NCBI GenBank assembly: GCA_024867545.1
Contig: JANFNE010000069.1
Coordinates: forward strand, 1-64,000
DNA from: Phytopythium helicoides
Taxonomy: Eukaryota > Oomycota > Peronosporomycetes > Pythiales > Pythiaceae
DNA length: 64,000 bases
Reading direction: 5' to 3'
The translations under genes were made by a program, and so were the position numbers. This document shows positions 52,110-61,714 of this stretch, piece by piece. The number at the start of each line of letters is the position of its first letter. The first letter of the stretch is position 1. The notes beneath the pieces are model-generated. The model made no database searches, was not told the origin of the DNA, and saw only the letters and a program-made list of their open reading frames with translations.

Positions 52110-53893
52110 TTAAATCGCCGGCTTTCCACGTGTGCTTCCAGCAGCCAACATCATTTGACGCAAGAGCTGTTCTTGTTCGGCAATCATGGCGTTGATTGAT
52201 GCTGGAGACGTAGCACTCGGGTTGAATCCGGGCGAGAGAGTACGCGATTGTGACAGAGGATTTGCTCCCTGCTTGCGAATCGTGGACATGGACAGTAGAT
52301 CCTCATACTCGTCGGAGAGGATCCTGGATTGAGAGAACGGCTCGGTCGCCTGCTTGTTTCCACGGATCGTCGACATCGAAAGCACGTCTTCGTAGTCGCT
52401 CGAGAGAATCCTTGATTGAGACAAAGTGTCTATCGTCAGCTTCTTGTTGACCGCACGCTCGCGAATCGTCGACATGGCCAGCATATCCTTGGTGTCGATT
52501 TCTTCTGTAATATCAAGTGACTCGCAAAAGGAGAGAAGCTCGTCCTCTTCTTCGTCCTGGTCAGCAATGGTATCGAGTGTAGATCTCGCAGGCGTGACAG
52601 GCGTTCGTCCAGCCAGATCTGCCGACTGCTTTCGTGGAGTTTCATCGTGTTCGTCGATCCCGATCGAAAAGCGCTCGTCGTCGTCATCGTCATCGTCACT
52701 GTCGTAGTAGTCTCCTTCGGCTTCGCTTGAAGGTCCCTGACTAGAAAAGTTGTGCGACTCGTCCTGTGACGAACTCGCCTCAGTGTCACTGCATGAAGTT
52801 GCGCCACTCGCAATGAGCCCTGCCATATCTTCAAAGCGCATGTTGGCGACGCACATCTTGCAAAACTTGGTCTTGACAATCTGAAAGTCTGTGCGCTGCT
52901 TCCTCTCGCCATCCCAAACGGGTGCATCACGCTCGACGATGCAGTTGGCACAGAAGATATCTCCGCACATGCGGCAATGGCGTCTTCGGCGCGTGGCACT
53001 GAATCCGCGAGAGCAAATGCGGCATGCCTTACGTGAGCTCTTGTCCACCCACATGCTCTGGCGAGCGAACATAGCCATAGAGAGCCGCTTCGAGTCGGCG
53101 AGCAGTGTCATCTTCATCAGAGTAGTCACCGTCTTCTTGAGGTAAATCTTGGGCACTTTGAAGCCCGCGTAGTCGTTCTCGCACATCGTAAAGAGCTGCG
53201 TCGCAGACGAATTATCGTCTGCCTGGACGCACAATACTCACAATATTGGTCTTGATGCGCGCGACCTTGAGGTAGTCAGGGCAGAGGTGGGCACTCGGGG
53301 ATCTCAAGCGGCAAGTTAACGCGCACACCAACGTCTCGGCCCTTCAGGTCCTTCGTGTAGATCATGTACTCCATGAAACAGTTGTCGCGCTTACGGGTGA
53401 AGGAGGAAGGCTGAAGGCAGAACCACTTGATCCCCATGTACATGTGCGGCTTGTTCGATTGCGCAGTGTGGATGTTGGCCAGCACGGCGGCGTCCACAGT
53501 TGTGCCAAACATGATCTGGTTCCACTCGAAGACCTGCGCCGAGGTCTCAGAGTAGAAGAAGTCGATGAAGTTGCGGTAGTCGCCGTTGACGCGTCCAAAG
53601 ATGCGGAGGGAGTGCGCATCTCGAGGGCCCTTTTCAATGACCGTGACGCCCTCGAGATTCGCAGCAACCTTCCACCCGCCCGCCGTGTAGCTCGAGACGG
53701 CCTCCATGGCCTCGTGGAGGTTGTACTCGACAAGCGCGTTCTTGACGATCTGCTGCATCTGCCATTCGTACTGCTGCACCTGCTCGGGCGACAACCGAAG
53801 CGGAGGAAAATAGTTGTCCTGGCAGCGGGAAGCCGCTCACCGGCGGGAGCGAGTGGGACGTCCTCGTGCTCTTCCTGCTAGCGTGTTCGTCAT
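52110..53893 (-). CDS. START-FYVE protein 2 with internal repeats
   Basis: The START-like domain is visible from LSPEQVQQYEWQMQQIVKNA through FFYSETSAQVFEWNQIMFG to MGIKWFCLQPSSFTRKRDNC. The finger follows: WVDKSSRKACRICSRGF, TRRRRHCRMCGDIFC. Its core is RRRHCR, so the first of the two FYVE His is replaced. The tail is acidic, then carries three copies of a repeat of about 30 residues (LSQSRILSxxYEDLLSMSTI pattern) at about 52450-52200, and ends with the family motif AEQEQLLRQMMLAAG. One extra base is needed near 53278 and another near 53223. The 5' end is unresolved: the conserved FPLP and DNYFPP blocks near 53820 are in different frames, and the ATG at 53893 is only one candidate. Confidence 0.83.
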
Positions 53894-54980
53894 TTAGTCA
53901 TTGCGCAAGATGCCTATGGCTCAGATTGAGTCTCACCTGGAGTCTCGAGACCCGGCCGAGTGCTGCATGATCGCCGGAAGTCGTGAAATGAACACTGGCA
54001 TTCGCTAGAGGGTTGCAGTGGTCGTGGACAGCCACAGATGCGCCGTACATGTACGGCATCGCGCCCGTATTGCTTACACGCAATACAATGCAACGGCTGG
54101 CGAACGCAGGGCATAGCCGCGTCGAGGTCTCGCCACCGTGCCAGCGGTCTCCGGATGGATTTGCATTCGCATCTGGTCGTGTCTCGCGTGGCGCCGACAA
54201 GCCACTCCGGCAGTACAACTCTGTCACAGTTGATGGGCTTGGTGCACGGTTCATCATCCCTCGTGGACGAGACCTTCAGGCGCCGCATGGGTCATTCCAC
54301 TGTTGCGATCACTGCCCCAGCCGATCCGGAGCCGCCCCCTTTTGCAGCGACAACATCCAGCGCCGACTCACATCCAACGCTCCAAGGATTGAACAGCTAA
54401 CTAGCCGGAGTCTACACATAGGTACAGACAGCACCGCACAAGAGAGTTTGTGGAGAGCTCGTAGCGCCGTCACCTTGAGGACAATGGTCCGCATCTGAAG
54501 CAGTGTAGGATCGAGGACATGGACACATGAGACACCTACCAGTTGATTGAACCACGAACACGGCACACGCCACAAGCTCCAACCGCGTAAAGGACTTGAT
54601 GTAAGGCCTCTCTTGGCTGGGCGGAGATCTCGGTTCGGGCCAACCAACGCATCAGCTTCGCATGAGTTCACGTGGGTTCCAATGGCCCAAGAGGCTGGAG
54701 CAACCAGGTAATGCCAGTGGCTTGAATAAAAACTTGGCGAGGCGAAAACCTTGATGCACACGGATAGCCCGACTAACGTCATTGGAACGGACGCGACCCA
54801 GTCAACAACGTCGACGTGGCTGCATGACTGCAACTCAACAAAATTGCAAGCTCAATGGATGCCGATCAACAAGCATGTTCAATAAACTAAAGGATGGTTA
54901 CTATTTGGATGTCGGGCTGCTTCGATCGCAGCCCTGGGAATAATTAGGGAGGGGAGCTCTACAGCTCGTACAGCTCGTAG
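53894..54980. other. Spacer between START-FYVE genes 2 and 3
   Basis: About 1.1 kb. Frames of 120-175 codons on both strands (for example 54309-54833 minus) show no domain. No repeat recognised. Confidence 0.5.
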
Positions 54981-56774
54981 TCACGAGGGCTGGTCGTCCT
55001 GCGCACAGGCATCGGTCTTGGATGGGTTGAACCCGTTGGAGCTGGCAGCCAGCACCATACGCCGCAGCAATTCCTCCTGCTCAGCCAGGCACGCGCTGAG
55101 CGTCCGCGACTTGGTCCGGCGACTGCCGACGCTGGCCGTACGGCGGTTGACTCGAGCGCTCTGCTTGCTGTTGGACAGGAAGATCGGTTGGACCGGCGTT
55201 GATACCATACGGCTACGGCGCGGCTTCTCCAGCTCGTCATCAGTCGGCCAGCGGTTGTAGTCGAGGAGCGAGTCCACGATCTCGAATGAGAACGACCGCT
55301 TGCCAACGCCGTCGTCTTCCACGGTGGCATGCTCAGGAAGAGAGTCGCGGTGCGAGTTCACTCCGCCAACGATGTCCAGGAGCGAGCCAAAGTCGCTGAC
55401 GCTGAGCTCGGAGCCCATGGACGAGCGGCGAGACCCCATCTGCATCGTCAGGGTCACTCGAGTCGTTGCAGTCGACGACGTGAGGCGGTCAGAGCTGATG
55501 GTGACCGACTTGCGGCCGCAGTCTACGTTGGAGCTCGTAATGCTGAAGCGGAACGACTGCTCCTGCCAGTTGCCAGTCTCCGACTCGGACCACCACGACA
55601 CACGGGTCTCTTGAACGACACCCGAGCTCTCATCGCTCTCGCTCACCTCCTTCGACTGATGAAGCAACTTCTGTGTTTGTCACTGCACTGGACGTCACGT
55701 TCGGAATGGCAGTGAGCACGCTCACATCCGACTCACGCGTCTTGGTCACGCACATCTTACAGAATTTGGTCTTGACAGTATGAAAAGTGCGGCTGCTGCT
55801 CTTCTTGTCGTCGGGGGCGTCCCGTAGTACGATGCACTTCTTGCAGAAGACGTCACCACACAAGCGGCAGTGCGTGCGTCGACGACCCGGATGGAATCGA
55901 CGAGCACAGATGCCGCACGACTTTCGTGAGCGGTTGGGCACCCAGTTCTTGCGCGTGGCGAGTCCTTGGGTCGAAAGGCGCTTGGAGTCTGAAAACATGG
56001 ACATATCCCGGAGGATAGCCATGAGCTGCCTGTTGAACTTGCTTGAGCCTGTGTGGTCGTCCAGGTCGCTCTCACGCATGAGGAACAGCTGTGAAGTCGC
56101 CTGCTTGGCCTCCACCGGCCGCACGATCACGACCGAGTGGTTCTTGAGCCGCTTGACCTTCATTTCGCGAGGAAGCGGCGGGCACTGCGAAATTTCGAGG
56201 GGAAGCGTGACGCGAACGCCAACATCGCGGCCTCGCAAGTCCTTGGTGTAGATCATGTACTCGAGGAAGCACTCGTCGCGCTTGCGAGCGATAGAAGATG
56301 GCTGAAGACAGACCCACTTAATGCCGAGGTACAGGCAGCGCTTGCCCGATGAAAGCGTATAGATGTTGCGAGCACTGTGGCGTCCACGGCGTGGCCGAAC
56401 ATGTACTGGTTCCACTCGAAGAGCTCGCAGGCCGTCTCCGCGTAGAAGAAGTCCATGAAGTGGCGGTAGTCGGTACCGATGCTGCCAAACATGCGCGTGA
56501 AGCACTTGTCGGAGGTCTTCATGCGCATGGTGGTGAGGTCGCCAACGCGTCCGATGGAAGACCACTCGGGACCCGGCTTGGCCAGTGGGCCAAGCGACTC
56601 GTGCACATTGTACTCGACAAGAGCGTCCTGCACAATGCGCTCGACCTCCCTCTCGAACTGCTGCGTCTCGGCATCTGTCAGGGAGACGTTCGGGAAGAAC
56701 GAGTCCGGCAGAGGGAAGGACCGAGCCTTGCCGAGCATCGCCGTCGCGGCCGGGGAGCTGTGCGGCATCGGCAT
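54981..56774 (-). CDS. START-FYVE protein 3
   Basis: Starts at the ATG at 56774 (MPMPHSSPAATAMLGKARSF). The START-like domain runs from FPLPDSFFPNVSLTDAETQQ to CLYLGIKWVCLQPSSIARKR. The finger is WVPNRSRKSCGICARRF, RRRTHCRLCGDVFCKKCIV; its core RTHCR has Thr in place of the first FYVE His. The tail is Ser/Asp-rich and ends with CLAEQEELLRRMVLAASSNG, the motif shared by all four paralogues. One base appears lost near 56366 (between VLA and NIYT) and one gained near 55646. The IDTxDM motif of the other three paralogues is not evident. Same strand and similar length as its neighbours, so it arose by tandem duplication. Confidence 0.87.
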
Positions 56775-57803
56775 GTCAATTCCGAGAGCGGAAAATCAAA
56801 AGTGGCCGCTTCGCCTTGAGCGTCACCGTGAGACTGTCCCCGCTGCTTTGTGTGTCATTGCGGTGCAGCTTGGGCCGCAGCCTCTGCGGCAGAGCCCGAC
56901 AGGCGTCATTTGTGGCTTGGCGCTTCTCTGTCGTCACCGAGGTGCACTGCCTTCAGGAGGGTTTGTGGGCTGGGCACAATGTCGCTCGTCGATCGGAGAG
57001 ACACATCGACACCTTGCAGTCTTCGGCTGGTATAGGCGATGAAAGGCGCTCGCGTGCCTACGAGCGTGCGATCAGCCAGCGATTGACGCCAGTCTCTGCG
57101 CGAGGTATCATTTGCGAGAGAGCTCCGCGGATCTTGAAGAGCAAGGGCGCCGTCTGTGCAAATCCATTCGGCGTCTCGACCTGTTTTTGCCGAGGCGAGT
57201 TTGTGGGGCGGTCCAATGTGGCGGAGAGCCGTCAGCGATGGCGAGCGACCGATCAGTGAGGAGCACGGCCGGACGGTCGGCGCGCCGTTCCACCTGGCAA
57301 ATTTCGGGGCTCGGTAAGGATAGTGCCTGCTTGTAGCTTGCTTACGTACCACAATGGTACAACGAGCATTGTTTGAAGGAGGCCTATCGACCCTGCCATC
57401 TTTGCGTTCGCGACGCCTGTCCACTCCGAATGTCGATGAGACGTCCAGGACAAGTCATGCGTTGTTGGCTCAGAGGGTCAATGAACTCGGATGTACTGTA
57501 GTGATCGCAACTTGCACTCAATTACCGACTGACTCAGTCACTCCATGTCAGGTGGTGATGAACCATGGGTGGGTGGTGGAGTGGTGGGTTCTACAATGTA
57601 ATTGCGAGCGTCGTTCCAATTGAATCGACGTGATGTGTCCCTGCTCGATCCACTCGATCAGGACCTGTTGAACGCAATCGTGGATTGTTGGACGACGTTG
57701 CGAAGCGCAACGCTCGCGTTCTACAGTACTCGAGCACTCTTCAACTCCATTTCTCATCGTTTACAGTGGCGCTGCGTTCGGTCCGCAGGACGCCACCTTA
57801 CTA
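56775..57803. other. Spacer between START-FYVE genes 3 and 4
   Basis: About 1 kb without recognisable genes; several opposing chance frames. It should contain the promoter of gene 3. Confidence 0.5.
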
Positions 57804-59818
57804 CTACTCTTCATACAGCTTCACCTTCGCTCGTGAGATGGCGGAACGAGCAACGGGGGGCGATGAAGCCGGAGGTGACGCACCAGGGACTGCCGTACTG
57901 AAGCTTGCGGGACGAGAATAATCGTGTCCGGTCGCTGCAAGCATCATGCGAAGCAGCTCCTCCTGCTCCGCGAGGCTCTTGTCAATCGAACGTGGTGACG
58001 GAGGTTGACTCCCACTTGATATCACACTGCGCCGGTGACCTGGAAAGAACTCGCGATCGTCAGACGCGGCGAACGCAGTGGCACTGGTCCGTCCTGCCGA
58101 CGACACACTCGACATGCGCGAGGTGCTTCTTTGAGACAATCGTGACACCGGCATCATATCGGTCGTGTCGATCGTCTCGGCCACATCGACCGTCAGGTTG
58201 AAGTCGACCGGGTTGTTAGGTTGCGGGATATCCTTTGTGAAGTCGCCGAGGTCAGTTGCACTGCTTTTGTCGGAAGCCTCGTCCTCGATCGCTTCAAGTG
58301 TTGACATGAACGACATCTTGTCCATAGAGCTCTCGGACATTGCCGAGACGGACGACCGATCGTCTTCTTGCTCCGAGTTCGAGTACAGCGACATTTTACC
58401 TTCTTCAGACTCGGTCTCGGACCACGTCGAGCTCCGGCTGTCATACTCCCAGTCAACGTGGACGTACGACTGCCGCGAGTTTGCAGACCTCGATGGTTCT
58501 TCGACGACCTCCGCCTCGCTGGCGCTTGTCGAGGGGTCCTCAGGGGCTCCTCACAGGCTCGACTGGAGCCGAGTCGGTAGCATTGCTCGACACATTCGAT
58601 CCAGAGAAGTTGGGTTCTACCACAGTTGAGTCAGCCTCGCGCATCTTGGTGACGCATAGCATGCAGAACTTGGTCTTGACAACGCTGAATGTCTTATCGG
58701 TTGCGGCAGGGCCTCCCTTGGGTGCGTCCCGAACGATGACACAACGGCGGCAGATGACCTCACCGCACAGTCGACAGTGATGGCGTCGTCGAGCAGCGTG
58801 GAATTTTCGAGAGCAGAGCTTGCAGGTGCGGCGCGACTCGCTCGGGACCCATTCTTTGCGGCCGACCATGCCCTGCACGAGAATACGACGCGAATCGACG
58901 AAGACGGCCATGTCCTTGAGGATATTCATCATCTTCTTGTAGTAGCCGCTAGTTACCTTGAGCCCGTTGAAGTCGTTCTCCGACAGCATGAAGAAGTCGG
59001 TCACGAAAGGCTCGTTGGGAACGGCGCGCGAGATCCATACCGTATACAGGCGGATGCGCTTGGTCTTGTACCTTGGCTCAAGGTTCGGGCACTCCGGGAT
59101 GTCGAGCGGGAGCGTGACGCGCACGCCAATGTCTCGGCCCTTGGCGTCCTTGGTGTGCGTGAGGTACTCGAGGTAGACGTTGTCTCTGCGCTTGACAAGA
59201 GAAGACGGCTGCAGACAGGTCCACTTGACGCCCATGTATAAGTGCGGCTTGCCCGAGCTGGCCGTGTGGATGTTGGCGAGCACCTGCGTGTCGACGACGT
59301 AGCCAAACATGAACTTGTTCCACTCAAAGAGCTGTCTGGAGGTCTCGGCGTAGAAGAAGTCGATGAAGTGGCGGTAGTTGCCGTTGATGCGGCCGAAGAT
59401 GCGCGCTCGACTGGGCGTCGGGTTGGCCGGGTCCTCCTTGACGATGGTCGTCAGCGCGTCCACGTTGCCCGCGAGTGACCACGGCGCGCGGTAGACGGGG
59501 TACATGCCCTTGGCCTCATGCTGCGCGTACTCGTCCATGGCGTCCTTGACAATGTCCTCCATCCGCGCCTGGTAGGCTGCGGCCTGCTCCTCCGTCACAT
59601 TCAGCGGCGGGAAGTGGTCGTCCGGCAGCGGGAAGAGCTTCGAGTGGCGCTTCTTGCTGGCCGCAGGCTGGCTGGCGCTGCAATCACGACACGTGAGCGG
59701 TCCCAATCGAGCTGCGAGCCCTCCACGAGCGCTGTCAGCAGTACCTGGACGTCGAGGCCGCCGACTTGCACGTCTCGTCCTCGACTCGAGGCGAGGGCTC
59801 TGCTTCTTGTTCGGCCAT
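57804..59818 (-). CDS. START-FYVE protein 4
   Basis: Exons 59818-59745 and 59677-57804 (67-nt intron, phase conserved), starting MAEQEAEPSPRVEDETCK. The START-like domain has FPLPDDHFPPLNVTEEQAAA, NYRHFIDFFYAETSRQLFEW and KPHLYMGVKWTCLQPSSL. The FYVE-type finger is the most canonical of the four: WVPSESRRTCKLCSRKF, ARRRHHCRLCGEVICRRCVI, with RRHHCR intact. The N-terminal WxxD of classic FYVE domains is WVPS here. The tail is acidic with AETIDTTDMMPVSRLSQ and the shared motif LAEQEELLRMMLAA. A single extra base near 58550 separates the finger frame from the tail frame. It probably binds PI3P on endosomes. Confidence 0.9.
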
Positions 59819-60079
59819 CGTAGCTGCTCGCGAGGTACCGTACGACGACGCAACGCAACGCGAGGCTCCGAGGTGAGGCGCTCACGGCTGGTACTGAGGC
59901 TGCTCAGTCAATTCGCAAAGTGACTGGGGAAAGGAGCGCCGCGCGCCGCAGGAAGAGACGGCGCTGGCCATTTTGAAGGTCGCCGCCATGTCGTGGCCGG
60001 TTCGCCCCGCTACTGCTCGGTCGCTACGCATCATATTGCTGATGTGTATGCGTTTATGAGGAAGTATACTATAACTATA
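59819..60079. other. Promoter side of START-FYVE 4
   Basis: Leader and promoter sequence of gene 4; GC-rich, then AT-rich towards the MITE. Confidence 0.4.
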
Positions 60080-60360
60080 CAGCATACTTTACATAAATTA
60101 AAACAATACTAATGCGGAATGGGACTACCTGCACTGTCACTGGCAGCGTTTTAGCGCCGCTTGCGGCGCAAGCCGAGCGAGGTGAGGTGCTCCCCCTTTG
60201 GGGGGAGGTAGAGGGGGATCTTATGGTTAACACTCGCAGCTCCAACCGTCCCTTGCCCACAGGGTTTAAGGGCTTTAGGGTACAGGGGAACAGTCTTAAG
60301 AACACTCGGGACTTGTCAACCTAGTCATTAGTATTGCTTTAAGTTATTAAAAGTATGCTG
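60080..60360. mobile_element. MITE of about 281 bp with TA target duplication
   Basis: The left end CAGCATACTTT and the right end AAAGTATGCTG are perfect inverted repeats, extending to about 39 bp with a few mismatches (both inner ends read ...CATTAGTATTG on one strand). Both ends are flanked by TA. The interior is short, GC-richer and non-coding. Short terminal repeats starting CAG with a TA duplication fit a Tc1/mariner-type non-autonomous element. Confidence 0.8.
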
Positions 60361-61714
60361 TATACCCTAGGTATACACCCTCGTGGAGAGTATTACAAAC
60401 ATCATATGACAACTTGTTAACATCAGGTTACAGATTGCATGAATTGTGAGGAGGGTGATCGGCTGCGCAGCAGGTCACGTTGACATGGCCCCGCCACAGT
60501 TGGACGGGTGAAGTAATGTTCACGCGCGGTGTGCGGAGCCACGCGAGCTATTGATAAGCCAGCTCATTCGGGCCTCTCCATGCCTCACAGTTGTAGGTGT
60601 CGACTGATGGCTGACGACTGGGACCCGAATCATCACTAGCGTAGCGCTGCTCAGCGTCGCATGGTGAAAGCAGTGCGCGTTGGATTTGCAGTCGCACACC
60701 TGGTGACAACAGTGAGCCCGCGCTGCTGCTCTATGACAGCGTTGCCCAGGCTGCGCTCTGCGGGCGGTCTGGACGGCAGTTGGCGAGTTCCGAAATACCA
60801 GGAGGGAGGGATCCGACGGGCGGCTCTTCAAGGTCCCCCCCACTCGAGCATGGGCGTGGCCCTCGACAAGAGCAGGATGCTGCTGCACTGGGTCAACTCG
60901 CTGCCGATCACTTCGTGTCTCCTCGTAGAGGAGCTCTCGGATTTGCGCCTCGGGCGCGAGCTGGTGGACATTTCCCGATGGGTGCAGGTGTCTAGCGTGG
61001 GTCTCTTGCTTGCTGCTGGTCGCTCGCCTCACTCGGTCTTGACGACAGTAGCTTCGGCGAGAGCGAGTATGGAGAGACACTCTTCCTGATGGACCATTGA
61101 CCGACAAGCAGCAAGTTGAGGAACGAGTGCGCAATGTGGTTCATTTTGCAGCCAGCGAGTGTCGGAGCGCCGACGGCGACGCCGTGTTCGTGGTGAACCA
61201 GGCTCAATGCGCCTACTCGTGTCATGGAAGGAGACAGCGAGGCTATTGCGGCCGTGTCTTGACCGTGCTCAGGAGGTTGAGCCAGCAGCAGCAACCCCAG
61301 CAGCGATTGTCAGCTGCTCGATCAGCTGCAGATACCGTCAAACTACGAGCCCTAGAGAATGCGTTACCAGATAAAAGAAGTGCGGGTGGCACCGACGACC
61401 AAGGATCCGAATTTCCGACCTGAATCGCGAAACAATAAGGCCGATTGGAGACGGCCCGCATGAACCAAACTGTAGAAATGGTGCAAAGGAGCCGAAAGCG
61501 AGACCGGTAATAATCAGAGGAACGCAAAAAAATCGAAAGCCGATTGTCATAAGCCGGCGTGCACGAGCCACCGAAGAAGTGGACATGGAAAGACCAGGGA
61601 TATTCCGAGATGTGCATGGGCTGCACGTTTTCGGAATGCTGGATCCATTACACCAACACCGTAAGAGTGACAAATCACAAATGAAATCCGCAACGAAACG
61701 CGGCAGATCCCGAG
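60361..61714. other. Spacer between the MITE and the CH-domain gene
   Basis: No recognised coding. Overlapping frames at 60520-61134 minus and 60661-61089 plus are mutual shadows without domains. Upstream exons of the CH-domain gene could lie near 61560-61714, but none is clear. Confidence 0.45.
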
